Shown here in pieces: positions 1 through 14,547 of a stretch of DNA of 64,000 nucleotides. The notes below the pieces were generated by a model that was given only the letters and a program-made list of their open reading frames with translations, was not told the DNA's origin and did no database searches. A program made the translations under genes and the position numbers. The DNA comes from Calliopsis andreniformis (Eukaryota; Arthropoda; Insecta; Hymenoptera; Andrenidae), in NCBI RefSeq assembly GCF_051401765.1, contig NW_027480481.1, positions 186,001 to 250,000 on the forward strand, written 5' to 3'. Within the stretch, counting starts at the first letter, position 1, and every line of letters starts with the position of its first letter.

Positions 1-192
1 TCCTCAATCCTCAATCCTCAACCTCAATCTTCAATCCTCAATCCTCAATCTTCAATCCTCAATACTCAATCTTCAACCCTCAATCTTCAATCCTCAATCC
101 ACAATCCTCATTCTTCAATCCTCAACACCCAATCCTCAATCTTCAATCCTCAATCCTCAATCCTCAATTCTCAATCCTCAGTCCTCAATCCT

Positions 193-250
193 CAGACCTC
201 AAACATCAATACTCAACCCTCAGTCCTCGTCCGCAACCCACAACCCTCAA
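193..250 (+). repeat. Second landmark block (phase-slip block), first example
   Basis: The block opens with CAGACCTCAAACATCAATAC and ends at CGTCCGCAA, where one unit is only six bases long (CGTCCG), shifting the heptamer register by one. Dozens of copies occur, for example near 1627, 4972, 6676, 8107, 8693, 11664, 23031, 29552 and 57802. A sister form (ACCACAAGCATTAATACCC, then CGTCCTCAATCTAC) occurs near 2329, 15060, 20477, 40640 and 55255. It still reads as mutated heptamers, so it is part of the satellite and not an insertion. Confidence 0.8.
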
Positions 251-1052
251 TCCTCAATCCTCAATCTTCAATCATCAATATTCAATCTTCAATCCTCAAT
301 ACTCAATCCTCTATCCTCAATCCTCAATCCTGAATGTTCAATCCTCAATACCCAATCCTCAATCTTCAATCCTCAGTACTCAATCCTCAATCCTCAATCC
401 TCAACCTTCAATACTCAATACTCAATCTTCAACCCTCAATCCTCAATCCTCAGTCCTCAATCCTCAATCCTCAATCCTCAATCCTCAATCTTCAATCCTC
501 AATGCTCAATCTGCAATCCTCAATCCTGATTCTTCAATCCTCAACACCCAATCCTCAATCTTCAATCCTCAATTCCCAATCCTCAATCTTCAACCCTCAA
601 TCCTCAATCTTCAATCCTTAATCCTCAATCATCAATCCCCAATCCTCAATCTTCAATACTCAATCTTCAATCCTCAATCCTCAATCCTCAGTCCTCAATC
701 CTCAATCCTCAATCCTCAGACCTCAATCTTCATTCCTCAATACTGAATCTGCAATCCTCAATCCTCAATCCTCAATCCTCAATCCTAATTCGTCACTCCT
801 CAATACCCAATCCTCAATCTTCAATCCTCAATCCTCAATCCTCAATTCTCAATACTCAATCCTCAATCCTCAATCCTCAATCTTCAATCCTCAATACTCA
901 ATCTTCAATACTCAATCCTCAATCCTCAATCCTCAATCCTCAATCCTCAATCCTCAATCCCAAATCCTCAATCCTCAATCCTCAATCCTCAACCCTCAAT
1001 CCTCAGTCCTGAAACCTCAATACCGAATCCTCAATCCTGAATCCTCAATCTT

Positions 1053-1210
1053 CAGCACTCAGTCCTCAACAATCAATTGACAATCCTCAATCCTCAATAG
1101 AATATCCTCAATTCACAGGTTTCAATACCCAATCCCAATTCTTCAATCTTCAAATCTCAATACACAAACATCAATTCTCATCACTCAACCCTCAACACTC
1201 AGTCCTCAAT
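1053..1210 (+). repeat. B block, class 1 (example)
   Basis: This is a string of about 22 mutated heptamers in perfect register. It contains CAACAATCAATTGACAATCC, then ATAGAATATCCTC, CACAGGTTTC, CAAATCTC, ACAAACATCAATTC and CTCATCACTCAAC. Class 1 is marked by TTGACAATCC and ACAGGTTTC. Copies lie near 1075, 7630, 12545, 13805, 30505, 35045, 39385 and 44540. ACAAT and ATTGT form a short inverted repeat in the commonest B form; here the second arm is changed to ATTGA. Confidence 0.8.
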
Positions 1211-1891
1211 CTTCAATCCTCAATCCTACATCCTCAATCTTCAATCCTCAATACTCAACCTTCAATGCTCAATCCTCAATTCTCAATTCTCAATCCTCAA
1301 TACTCAAACCTCAATCGTCAATCCTCAGATCCCAATCCTCAACCTTCAATCCTCAATCCTCAATCATCAATCCTCAATCCTCAATCCTCAATCCCCAATA
1401 CTCAATCTTCAATCCTCAATACTCAATCTTCAATCCTCAATCGTCAATCCTCAATCCTCAATCCGCAATCCTCAATCCTCAGTCTTCAATCCTCAATACT
1501 CAATCTTCAACCCTCAATCTTCAATCCTCAATCCTCAATCCTCATCCTTCAATCCTCAACACCCAGTCCACAATCTTCAATCCTCAATCCTCAATCCTCA
1601 ATTCTCAATCCTCAATCCTCAATCCTCAGACCTCAAGCATCAATACTCAACCCTCAGTCCTCGTCCGCAATCCACAATACTGAATCCTCAATCCTCAATC
1701 TTCAATCATCAATATTCAATCATCAATCCTCAATCTTCAATCCTCTATCCTCAATCCTCAATCCTGAATGTTCAATCCTCAATACCCAATCCTCAATCTT
1801 CAATCCTCAATACTCAATCCTCAATCCTCAATCCTCAATCCTCAGTCCTCAAACCTCAATCCTGAATCCTCAATCCTGAATCCTCAATCTT

Positions 1892-2050
1892 CAGCCCTGA
1901 GTCCTCAACAATCAAATTGTCAGTCCTCAATCCTCAATAGAATATACCCAATTCACAGTTTTCAACACTCAAACCCCAATCTTCAATCTTCAAATCTCAA
2001 TCAACAAACATCAATTCTCATCACTCAACGCTCAACACTCAGTCCCCAAT
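1892..2050 (+). repeat. B block, class 2 (example)
   Basis: It has the same order of mutated heptamers as class 1 but carries an extra A (CAATCAAATTGTCAG), which shifts register by +1, and ATACCCAATTCACAG, CAACACTCAAACC and AATCAACAAAC. Copies lie near 1915, 8390, 14640, 31265, 35580, 40225 and 45385, always one block after a class 1 block in U and V repeats. Confidence 0.8.
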
Positions 2051-2598
2051 CCTCAATCTTCAATCCCCAATCCTCAATCCTCGATCCTCAATCCTCAATC
2101 TTCAATCCTGAATACTCAACCTTCAATCCTCAATCCTCAATCCTCAATCCTCAATCCTCAATCCTCAATCCTCAATCCTCAATCGTCAATCTCCAATCCT
2201 GCATACTCAATCTTCAACCCTCAATCCTCAATCCTCACTCCTCAGTCCTCATTCTTCAATCCTCAATAACAAATCCTCAATCTTCAATCCTCAATCCTCA
2301 ATCCTCAATTCGCAATCCTCAATCCTCAGACCACAAGCATTAATACCCAACCCTCAGTCCTCGTCCTCAATCTACAACCCTCAATCCTCAATACTCAATC
2401 TTCAATCATCAATATTCAACCTTCAATCCTCAGTCCCCAATCCTCAATCCTCAATCCTCAATCCTCAATCCTCAAACCGCAATACCCAATCCTCAATCCT
2501 CAATCCTCAATCCTCAATCCTCAATCCTAAATCCTCAATCCTCAATCCTCAGTCCCCAAACCTCATTCCTGAATCCTCAACCCTGAATACTCAATCTT

Positions 2599-2760
2599 CA
2601 GCCCTCAGTCCTCAACAATCAGTTGTCAATCCTCAATCCTCAATAGAATATCACCAATTCACAGATTTCAATACTCAATACTCAATCTGCAATCTTCAAA
2701 TCTCTATCCACCAACATCAATTCTCATCACTCATCCCTCAACACTCAGTCCTTTATGTTC
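2599..2760 (+). repeat. B block, class 3 (example)
   Basis: This form has CAATCAGTTGTC in place of CAATTG, ATATCACCAATTCACAGATT, and ends with CAGTCCTTTATG. The ATG in that last unit is the apparent start of several spurious open frames. Copies lie near 2620, 5395, 5785, 9790, 15350, 28275, 28660, 32660, 33195, 36620, 40865 and 46095. Confidence 0.8.
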
Positions 2761-3222
2761 AATCCTCAATCCTCAATTCTCAATCTTCAATCCTCAATAC
2801 TGAATCTTCAATGCTCAATCCTCAATCCTCAATCCTCAATCCTCAATCCTCAATCCTCAATCCTCAATCCTCAATCTCCAATACTCAGGACCCAATCCTC
2901 AATCTTCAATCCTCAATCCTCAATCCTCAATCCTCGATCTTCGAACCTCAATCCTCAGTCGTCAATCCTCAGTCCTCAATGTTCAATCCGCAATACCCAA
3001 TCCTCAATCTTGTATTCTCAATCCTCAATCCTCAGTCCTCAATCCACAATCCTCAATCCTCAATCCTCAATCTTCAATCCTCAATACTCAATCTGCAATC
3101 ATCAATCCTCAATCCTCAATCTTCAATCCTAATTAGTGACTCCTCAATACCCAATCCTCAATCTTCAATCCTCAATCCTCAATCCTCAATTCTCAATCCG
3201 TAATCCGTAATCCTCAATCCTC

Positions 3223-6200
3223 AATCCTCAATCTTCAATTCTCAATACTCAATCTTCAATACTCAATCCTCAATCCTCAATCCCCAATCCTCAATCCTCA
3301 ATCGTCAATCCTCAATTCCCAATCCTCAATCTTCAATCCTCAACCCTCAATCTTCAATCCTCAATCCTCAATCCTCAATCCTCAATACTCAATCTTCAAT
3401 CCTCAATCCTCAGTTCTCAATCCTCAATACTCAATCCTCAATCGTCAATCCTCAATCACCAATCCTCAGTCTTCAATACTCAATCCTCAATTCTCGATCC
3501 TCAATACTGAATCCTCAATCGTCAATCCTCAGTTCCCAATCCTCAACCTTCAATCCTCAATCCTCAATCATCAATCCCCAATCCTCAATCCTCAAACCCC
3601 AATCCTCAATCTTCAATCCTCAATACTCAATCTTCAATCCTCAATCCTCAATCCTCAATCCTCAATCCTCAATCCTCAATCCTCAATCTTCAATACCCAA
3701 TACTCAGTCTTCAATCCTCAATCCTCAATCCTCAGACCTCAATCCTCAATCCTCAATCCTCAATCCTCAATCTTCAATCCTCAATACTCAATCTGTAATC
3801 CTCAATCCTCAATCCTCAGTCCTCAATCCTAATTCGTCACTCCTCAATACCCAATCCTCAATCTTCAATCCTCAATCCTGAATCCTCAATTCTCAATACT
3901 CAATCCTCAATCCTCAATCCTCAATCTTCAATCCTCAATACTCAATCTTCAATACTCAATCCTCAATCCTCAATCCTCAATCCTCAATCCTCAATCCTCA
4001 ATCCTCAATACTCAATCTTCAATCCTCAATCCTCAATTCTCAATCCTCAATCCTCAATCCTCAATCGCCAATCCTCCATCCCCAATCCTCAATCTTCAAT
4101 CCTCTATCCTCAATCCTCAATCCTCAGTCATCAATCCTCAATTTTCTATCCTCAATACTCAATCTTCAATCCTCAATCCTCAATCCTCAATCCTCAATCT
4201 TCAATACCCAATACTCAGTCTTCAATCCTCAATCCTCAATCCTCAGTCCTCAATCCTCAATCCTCAATCCTCAATCCTCAATCTTCAATCCTCAATACTC
4301 AATCTGCAATCCTCAATCCTCAATCCTCAGTCCTCAATCCTAATTCGTCACTCCTCAATACCCAATCCTCAATCTTCAATCCTCAATCCTCAATCCTCAA
4401 TTCTCTATACTCAATCTTCAATACTCAATCCTCAATCCTCAATCCTCAATCCTCAATCTTCAATCCTCAATCCTCAATCCTCAAACCTCAATCCTCAATC
4501 CTCAATCCTCAATCCTCAGTCCTCAAACCTCAACCTGAATCCTCGATCCTGTATCCTCAATCTTCATCCCTCATTCCTCAACAATCAATTGTCAATCCTC
4601 AATCCTCAGTAGAATATCCTCAATTCACAGCTTTCAATGCTCAATCCCCATTCTTCGATCTTCAAATCTCAATCCACAAACATCAATTCTCATCACTCAA
4701 CCCTCAACACTCAGTCCTCAATCTTCAATCCTCAATCCACAATCCGCAATCTTGAATCCTCAATACTCAATCTTCAATCCTCAATCCTCAATTCTCAATC
4801 CTCAACACTCAATCCTCAATCGTCAATCATCAATCCCGAATCCTCAATCTTCAATCCTCTATCCTCAATCCTCAATCCTCAATCCTCAATCCTCAATCTT
4901 CAACACTCAATACCAAATCCTCAATCTTCAATCCTCAATCCTCAGTCCTCAATTCGCAATCCGCAATCCTCAGACCTCAAACATCAATACTCAACCCTCA
5001 GTCCTCGTCCGCAATCCACAACCCTCAATCCTCAATCCTCAATCTTCAATCATCAATATTCAATTTTCAATCCTCAATACTCAATCTTCAATCCTCAATC
5101 CTCAATCCTCAATCCTCAGTCCTCATTCTTCAATCCTCAATACCAAATCCTCAATCTTCAATCCTCAATCCTCAGTCCTCAATTCGCAATCCGCAATCCT
5201 CAGACCTCAAGCATTAATACCCAACCCTCAGTCCTCATCCTCAATCTACAACCCTCAATCCTCAATCCTCAATCCTCAATCCTCAATCCTCAGTCCTCAA
5301 TCCTCAATCCTCAATCCTCAATCCTCAATCTTCAGTCCCCAAACCTCAATCCTGAATCGTCAATCCTGAATCGTCAATCTTCAGCCCTCAGTCCTCAACA
5401 ATCAGTTGTCAATCCTCAATCCTCAATAGAATATCACCAATTCACAGATTTCACAACTCAATACTCAATCCGCAATCTTCAGATCTCTATCCACAAACAT
5501 CAATTCACATCACTCATCCCTCGACACTCAGTCCTTTATGTTCAATCCTCAGTCCTCAATTCTCAATCTTCAATCCTCAATACTGAATCTTCAATCCTCA
5601 ATCCTCAATCCTCAATCCTCAATCCTCAATCCTCAAACCTCAATACCCAATCCTCAATCCTCAATCCTCAATCCTCAGTCCTCAATCCTCAATCCTCAAT
5701 CCTCAATCCTCAATCCTCAGTCCCCAAACCTCAATCCTGAATCCTCAATCCTGAATCGTCAATCTTCAGCCCTCAGTCCTCAACAATCAGTTGTCATTCC
5801 TCAATCCTCAATAGAATATCACCAATTCACAGATTTCAATACTCAATACTCAATCTGCAATCTTCAAATCTCTATCCACCAACATCAATTCTCATCACTC
5901 ATCCCTCAACACTCAGTCCTTTATGTTCAATCCTCAATCCTCAATTCTCAATCTTCAATCCTCAATACTGAATCTTCAATCCTCAATCCTCAGTCCTCAA
6001 TCCTCAATCCTCAATCCTCAATCCTCAATCTTCAATACTCAGGCCCCAATCCTCAATCTTCAATCCTCAATCCTCAATCCTCAATCCTCGATCCTCGAAC
6101 CTCAATCCTCAGTCCTCAATCCTCAATCCTCGATGTTCAATCCGCAATTCCCAACCCTCAATCTTCAATCCTCAATCGTCAATCCTCAAACCTCAATCCT

Positions 6201-9200
6201 CAATCCTCAATCCTCAATCCTCAGTCCTCAAACCTCAACCTGAATCCTCGATCCTGTATCCTCAATCTTCATCCCTCATTCCTCAACAATCAGTTGTCAA
6301 TCCTCAATCCTCAGTAGAATATCCTCAATTCACAGCTTTCAATGCTCAATCCCCATTCTTCAATCTTCAAATCTCAATCCACAAACATCAATTCTCATCA
6401 CTCAACCCTCAACACTCAGTCCTCAATCTTCAATCCTCAATCCACAATCCGCAATCTTGAATCCTCAATACTCAATCTTCAATCCTCAATCCTCAATTCT
6501 CAATCCTCAACACTCAATCCTCAATCGTCAACCATCAATCCCGAATCCTCAATCTTCAATCCTCTATCCTCAATCCTCAATCCTCAATCCTCAATCCTCA
6601 ATCTTCAATACTCAATACCAAATCCTCAATCTTCAATCCTCAATCCTCAGTCCTCAATTCGCAATCAGCAATCCTCAGACCTCAAACATCAATACTCAAC
6701 CCTCAGTCCTCGTCCGCAATCCACAACCCTCAATCCTCAATCCTCAATCTTCAATCATCAATATTCAATCTTCAATCCTCAATACTCAATCCTCTATCCT
6801 CAATCCTCAATCCTGAATGTTCAATCCTCAATACCCAATCCTCAATCTTCAATCCTCAGTACTCAATCCTCAATCCTCAATCCTCGAATCCTCGGTCCTC
6901 AAACCTCAATCCTGAATCCTCAATCCTGAAACCTCAATCTTCAGCCCTCAGTCCTCCAAAATCAATTGTCAGTCCTCAATCCTCAATAGAATATACCCAA
7001 TTCGCAGTTTTCAATACTCAATCCGCAATCTTCAATTCTCAAATCTCAATCCGCAAACGTCAATTCTCATCACTCAACGCTCAACACTCCGTCCCCAATC
7101 CTCAATCTTCAATCCTCAATCCTCAATCCTCAATCATCAATCCTCAATTTTCAATCCTCAATACTCAATCTTCAATCCTCAATCCTCAATCCTCAATCCT
7201 CAATCCTCAATCCTCAATCCTCAACTTTCAATACCCAATACTCAATCCTCAGTCCTCAATCCTCAATCCTCAATCCTCAGACCTCAATCTTCATTCCTCA
7301 ATACTGAATCTGCAATCCTCAATCCTCAATCCTCAATCCTCAATCCTAATTCGTCACTCCTCAATACCCAATCCTCAATCTTCAATCCTCAATCCTCAAT
7401 CCTCAATTCTCAATACTCAATCCTCAATCCTCAATCCTCAATCTTCAATCCTCAATACTCAATCTTCAATACTCAATCCTCAATCCTCAATCCTCAATCC
7501 TCAATCCTCAATCCTCAATCCCAAATCCTCAATCCTCAATCCTCAATCCTCAACCCTCAATCCTCAGTCCTGAAACCTCAATACCGAATCCTCAATCCTG
7601 AATCCTCAATCTTCAGCACTCAGTCCTCAACAATCAATTGACAATCCTCAATCCTCAATAGAATATCCTCAATTCACAGGTTTCAATACCCAATCCCAAT
7701 TCTTCAATCTTCAAATCTCAATACACAAACATCAATTCTCATCACTCAACCCTCAACACTCAGTCCTCAATCTTCAATCCTCAATCCTACATCCTCAATC
7801 TTCAATCCTCAATACTCAACCTTCAATCCTCAATCCTCAATTCTCAATTCTCAATCCTCAATACTCAAACCTCAATCGTCAATCCTCAGATCCCAATCCT
7901 CAACCTTCAATCCTCAATCCTCAATCATCAATCCTCAATCCTCAATCCTCAATCCCCAATACTCAATCTTCAATCCTCAATACTCAATCTTCAATCCTCA
8001 ATCGTCAATCCTCAATCCTCAATCCTCATCCTTCAATCCTCAACACCCAGTCCACAATCTTCAATCCTCAATCCTCAATCCTCAATTCTCAATCCTCAAT
8101 CCTCAATCCTCAGACCTCAAGCATCAATACTCAACCCTCAGTCCTCGTCCGCAATCCACAATACTGAATCCTCAATCCTCAATCTTCAATCATCAATATT
8201 CAATCATCAATCCTCAATCTTCAATCCTCTATCCTCAATCCTCAATCCTGAATGTTCAATCCTCAATACCCAATCCTCAATCTTCAATCCTCAATACTCA
8301 ATCCTCAATCCTCAATCCTCAATCCTCAGTCCTCAAACCTCAATCCTGAATCCTCAATCCTGAATCCTCAATCTTCAGCCCTGAGTCCTCAACAATCAAA
8401 TTGTCAGTCCTCAATCCTCAATAGAATATACCCAATTCACAGTTTTCAACACTCAAACCCCAATCTTCAATCTTCAAATCTCAATCAACAAACATCAATT
8501 CTCATCACACAACGCTCAACACTCAGTCCCCAATCCTCAATCTTCAATCCCCAATCCTCAATCCTCGATCCTCAATCCTCAATCTTCAATCCTGAATACT
8601 CAATCCTCAATCCTCAATCTTCAATACTCAATACCAAATCCTCAATCTTCAATCCTCAATCCTCAGTCCTCAATTCGCAATCCGCAATCCTCAGACCTCA
8701 AATATCAATAGTCAACCCTCAGTCCTCGTCCGCAATCCACAACACTCAATCCTCAATCCTCAATCTTCAATCATCAATATTCAATCTTCAATCCTCAATA
8801 CTCAATCCTCTATCCTCAATCCTCAATCCTGAATGTTCAATCCTCAATACCCAATCCTCAATCTTCAATCCTCAGTACTCAATCCTCAATCCTCAATCCT
8901 CGAATCCTCAGTCCACAAACCTCAATCCTGAATCCTCAATCCTGAAACCTCAATCTTCAGCCCTCAGTCCTCAAAAATCAATTGTCAGTCCTCAATCCTC
9001 AATAGAATATACCCAATTCGCAGTTTTCAATACTCAATCCGCAATCTTCAATTTTCAAATCTCAATCCGCAAACGTCAATTCTCATCACTCAACGCTCAA
9101 CACTCCGTCCCCAATCCGCAATCTTCAATCCTCAATCCTCAATCCTCAATCATCAATCCTCAATTTTCAATCCTCAATACTCAATCTTCAATCCTCAATC

Positions 9201-10258
9201 CTCAATCCTCAATCCTCAATCCTCAATCCTCAATTTTCAATCCTCAACCTTCAATACCCAATACTCAATCTTCAATCCTCAATCCTCAATCCTCAGTCCT
9301 CAATCCTCAATCCTCAATCCTCAATCCTCAATCCTCAATCTTCAATCCTCAATACTCAATCCGCAATCCTCAATCCTGATTCTTCAATCCTCAACACCCA
9401 ATCCTCAATCTTCAATCCTCAATCCTCAATCCTCAATCATCAATCCTCAATTTTCAATCCTCAATACTCAATCTTCAATCCTCATTCCTCAATCCTCAAT
9501 CCTCAGTCCTCATTCTTCAATCCTCAATACCAAATCCTCAATCTTCAATCCTCAATCCTCAGTCCTCAATTCGCAATCCGCAATCCTCAGACCTCAAGCA
9601 TTAATACCCAACCCTCAGTCCTCGTCCTCAATCTACAACCCTCAATCCTCAATACTCAATCCTCAATCCTCAGTCCTCAGTCCTCAATCCTCAATCCTCA
9701 AACCTCAATCCTCAATCCTCAGTCCCCAAACCTCAATCCTGAATCCTCAATCCTGAATCGTCAATCTTCAGCCCTCAGTCCTCAACAATCAGTTGTCAAT
9801 CCTCAATCCTCAATAGAATATCACCAATTCACAGATTTCAAAACTCAATACTCAATCCGCAATCTTCAGATCTCTATCCACAAACATCAATTCACATCAT
9901 TCATCCCTCGACACTCAGTCCTTTATGCTCAATCCTCAGTCCTCAATTCTCGATCTTCAATCCTCAATACTGAATCTTCAATCCTCAATCCTCAATCCTC
10001 AATCCTCAATCCTCAATCCTCAAACCTCAATACCCAATCCTCAATCCTCAATCCTCAATCCTCAGTCCTCAATCCTCAATCCTCAATCCTCAATCCTCAA
10101 TCATCAATCTTCAATTCTCAATACTCAATCTTCAATACACAATCCTCAATCCTCAATCCCCAATCCTCAATCCTCAATCGTCAATCCTCAATTCCCAATC
10201 CTCAATCTTCAATCCTCAACCCTCAATCTTCAATCCTCAATCCTCAATCCTCAATCCT
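3223..10258 (+). repeat. Higher-order repeat V1
   Basis: The segment is duplicated almost exactly at 26095-33130 with a constant offset of 22,872 bp; the match actually begins near 2810, inside U0. Checks at 3131/26003, 4637/27509, 8252/31124 and 10107/32979 all give the same offset, so there is no net insertion or deletion over about 7.4 kb. Scattered substitutions exist, for example near 3509, 4387, 4891, 5893, 8508 and 8702. It holds nine B blocks, near 4575, 5395, 5785, 6290, 6965, 7630, 8390, 8980 and 9790. No coding content is credible. Confidence 0.87.
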
Positions 10259-12029
10259 CAATACTCAATCTTCAATCCTCAATCCTCAGTTCTCAATCCT
10301 CAATACTCAATCCTCAATCGTCAATCCTCAATCCCCAATCCTCAGTCTTCAATACTCAATCCTCAATCCTCAATCCTCAATCCTCAATCTTCAATCCTCA
10401 ATACTCAATCTTCAATACTCAATCTTCAATCCTCAATCCTCAATCCTCAATCCTCAATCCTCAATACTCAATACTCAATCGTCAATCCTCAATTCCCAAT
10501 CCTCAGTCTTCAATCCTCAATCCTCAATCTTCAACCCTCAATCCTCAATCCTCAAACCCCAATCCTCAATCTTCAATCCTCAATACTCAATCTTCAATCC
10601 TCAATCCTCAATCCTCAATCCTCAATCCTCAATCCTCAATGCTCAATCCTCAATCTTCAATCCTCAATACTCATTCTTCAACCCTCAATCTTCAATCCTC
10701 AATCCTCAGTCCTCATTCTTCAATCCTCAACAGCCAGTCCTCAATCCTCAATCCTTAATCCTCAATCCTCAATTCTCAATCCTCAATCCTCAATCCTCAG
10801 ACCTCAAACATCAATACTCAACCCTCAGTCCTCGATCCTCGAACCTCAATCCTCAGTCCTCAATCCTCAATCCTCAATGTTCAATCCGCAATACCCAATC
10901 CTCAATCTTCAATCCTCAATCCTCAATCCTCAAACCTCAATCCTCAATCCTCAACCGTCAATCCTCAGTCCTCGAACCTCAACCCTGAATCCTCAATCCT
11001 GAATCCTCAATCTTCATCCCTCAGTCCTCAACAATCAATTGTCAATCCTCAATCCTCAATAGAATATTCTCAATTCACAGTTTTCAATACTCAATCCCCA
11101 TTCTTCAATCTTCAAGTCTCATTCCACAAACATCAATTCTCATCACTCAGCACTCAACACTCAGTCCTCAATCTTCAATCCTCAATCCTCAATCCGCAAT
11201 CTTGAATCCTCAATACTCAATCTTCAATCCTCAATCCTCAATACTCAATCCTCAACACTCAATCGTCAATCGTCAATCCTCAATGCCCAATCCTCAATCT
11301 TCAATCCTCAATCCTCAATTCTCAATCCTCAATACTCAATCCTCAATCGTCAATCCTCAATTCCCAATCCTCAATCTTCAATCCTCAATCCACAATATTC
11401 AATCCTCAATCCTCAATCCTCAATCCCCAATCCTCAATCTTCAATCCACAATACTCAATCTTCAATCCTCAATCCTCAATCCTCAATCCTCAACCTCAAT
11501 CTTCAATCCTCAATCCTCAATCTTCAATCCTCAATACTCAATCTTCAACCCTCAATCTTCAATCCTCAATCCACAATCCTCATTCTTCAATCCTCAACAC
11601 CCAATCCTCAATCTTCAATCCTCAATCCTCAATCCTCAATTCTCAATCCTCAGTCCTCAATCCTCAGACCTCAAACATCAATACTCAACCCTCAGTCCTC
11701 GTCCGCAACCCACAACCCTCAATCCTCAATCCTCAATCTTCAATCATCAATATTCAATCTTCAATCCTCAATACTCAATCCTCTATCCTCAATCCTCAAT
11801 CCTGAATGTTCAATCCTCAATACCCAATCCTCAATCTTCAATCCTCAGTACTCAATCCTCAATCCTCAATCCTCAACCTTCAATACTCAATACTCAATCT
11901 TCAACCCTCAATCCTCAATCCTCAGTCCTCAATCCTCAATCCTCAATCCTCAATCCTCAATCTTCAATCCTCAATGCTCAATCTGCAATCCTCAATCCTG
12001 ATTCTTCAATCCTCAACACCCAATCCTCA

Positions 12030-14547
12030 ATCTTCAATCCTCAATTCCCAATCCTCAATCTTCAACCCTCAATCCTCAATCTTCAATCCTTAATCCTCAA
12101 TCATCAATCCCCAATCCTCAATCTTCAATACTCAATCTTCAATCCTCAATCCTCAATCCTCAGTCCTCAATCCTCAATCCTCAATCCTCAGACCTCAATC
12201 TTCATTCCTCAATACTGAATCTGCAATCCTCAATCCTCAATCCTCAATCCTCAATCCTAATTCGTCACTCCTCAATACCCAATCCTCAATCTTCAATCCT
12301 CAATCCTCAATCCTCAATTCTCAATACTCAATCCTCAATCCTCAATCCTCAATCTTCAATCCTCAATACTCAATCTTCAATACTCAATCCTCAATCCTCA
12401 ATCCTCAATCCTCAATCCTCAATCCTCAATCCCAAATCCTCAATCCTCAATCCTCAATCCTCAACCCTCAATCCTCAGTCCTGAAACCTCAATACCGAAT
12501 CCTCAATCCTGAATCCTCAATCTTCAGCACTCAGTCCTCAACAATCAATTGACAATCCTCAATCCTCAATAGAATATCCTCAATTCACAGGTTTCAATAC
12601 CCAATCCCAATTCTTCAATCTTCAAATCTCAATACACAAACATCAATTCTCATCACTCAACCCTCAACACTCAGTCCTCAATCTTCAATCCTCAATCCTA
12701 CATCCTCAATCTTCAATCCTCAATACTCAACCTTCAATCCTCAATCCTCAATTCTCAATTCTCAATCCTCAATACTCAAACCTCAATCGTCAATCCTCAG
12801 ATCCCAATCCTCAACCTTCAATCCTCAATCCTCAATCATCAATCCTCAATCCTCAATCCTCAATCCCCAATACTCAATCTTCAATCCTCAATACTCAATC
12901 TTCAATCCTCAATCGTCAATCCTCAATCCTCAATCCGCAATCCTCAATCCTCAGTCTTCAATCCTCAATACTCAATCTTCAACCCTCAATCTTCAATCCT
13001 CAATCCTCAATCCTCATCCTTCAATCCTCAACACCCAGTCCACAATCTTCAATCCTCAATCCTCAATCCTCAATTCTCAATCCTCAATCCTCAATCCTCA
13101 GACCTCAAGCATCAATACTCAACCCTCAGTCCTCGTCAGCAATCCACAATACTGAATCCTCAATCCTCAATCTTCAATCATCAATATTCAATCATCAATC
13201 CTCAATCTTCAATCCTCTATCCTCAATCCTCAATCCTGAATGTTCAATCCTCAATACCCAATCCTCAATCTTCAATCCTCAATACTCAATCTTCAATCCT
13301 CAATTCCCAATCCTCAATCTTCAACCCTCAATCCTCAATCTTCAATCCTTAATCCTCAATCATCAATCCCCAATCCTCAATCTTCAATACTCAATCTTCA
13401 ATCCTCAATCCTCAATCCTCAGTCCTCAATCCTCAATCCTCAATCCTCAGACCTCAATCTTCATTCCTCAATACTGAATCTGCAATCCTCAATCCTCAAT
13501 CCTCAATCCTCAATCCTAATTCGTCACTCCTCAATACCCAATCCTCAATCTTCAATCCTCAATCCTCAATCCTCAATTCTCAATACTCAATCCTCAATCC
13601 TCAATCCTCAATCTTCAATCCTCAATACTCAATCTTCAATACTCAATCCTCAATCCTCAATCCTCAATCCTCAATCCTCAATCCTCAATCCCAAATCCTC
13701 AATCCTCAATCCTCAATCCTCAACCCTCAATCCTCAGTCCTGAAACCTCAATACCGAATCCTCAATCCTGAATCCTCAATCTTCAGCACTCAGTCCTCAA
13801 CAATCAATTGACAATCCTCAATCCTCAATAGAATATCCTCAATTCACAGGTTTCAATACCCAATCCCAATTCTTCAATCTTCAAATCTCAATACACAAAC
13901 ATCAATTCTCATCACTCAACCCTCAACACTCAGTCCTCAATCTTCAATCCTCAATCCTACATCCTCAATCTTCAATCCTCAATACTCAACCTTCAATCCT
14001 CAATCCTCAATTCTCAATTCTCAATCCTCAATACTCAAACCTCAATCGTCAATCCTCAGATCCCAATCCTCAACCTTCAATCCTCAATCCTCAATCATCA
14101 ATCCTCAATCCTCAATCCTCAATCCCCAATACTCAATCTTCAATCCTCAATACTCAATCTTCAATCCTCAATCGTCAATCCTCAATCCTCAATCCGCAAT
14201 CCTCAATCCTCAGTCTTCAATCCTCAATACTCAATCTTCAACCCTCAATCTTCAATCCTCAATCCTCAATCCTCATCCTTCAATCCTCAACACCCAGTCC
14301 ACAATCTTCAATCCTCAATCCTCAATCCTCAATTCTCAATCCTCAATCCTCAATCCTCAGACCTCAAGCATCAATACTCAACCCTCAGTCCTCGTCAGCA
14401 ATCCACAATACTGAATCCTCAATCCTCAATCTTCAATCATCAATATTCAATCATCAATCCTCAATCTTCAATCCTCTATCCTCAATCCTCAATCCTGAAT
14501 GTTCAATCCTCAATACCCAATCCTCAATCTTCAATCCTCAATACTCA
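12030..14547 (+). repeat. 1,259-bp direct tandem duplication inside U1
   Basis: Copy one is about 12030-13288 and copy two about 13289-14547. The CATCAATCCCC landmark at 12102 recurs at 13361, and the GAATGTT heptamer at 13239 recurs at 14498, both 1,259 bp apart. U0, U2 and U3 each carry only one copy, so the duplication is specific to this repeat. The length is 6 modulo 7, accounted for by the 6-base heptamer (CGTCAG) near 13135. The junction is placed where the sequence jumps from the GAATGTT region back to the string containing TTCAATCCTTAATCC. Confidence 0.85.

Larger units (their letters stand above)
1..3222 (+). repeat. Higher-order repeat U0 (left-truncated copy of unit U)
   Basis: This segment aligns with 11473-15953: the offset is 11,472 up to about position 1800 and 12,731 after it. 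The 1,259-bp change is a tandem duplication present in the second copy only. Shared landmarks include the B blocks near 1075, 1915 and 2620, the GAATGTT heptamer at 1767, and AATTAGTGAC at 3131 (matching 15862). The match is cut on the left by the window edge and ends near 3222, just after a doubled CCGTAAT variant. Part of it (about 721-2110) also aligns with 7282-8600 in V1, with a 77-bp (11-unit) deletion in that copy, so U and V share ancestry. Confidence 0.85.
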
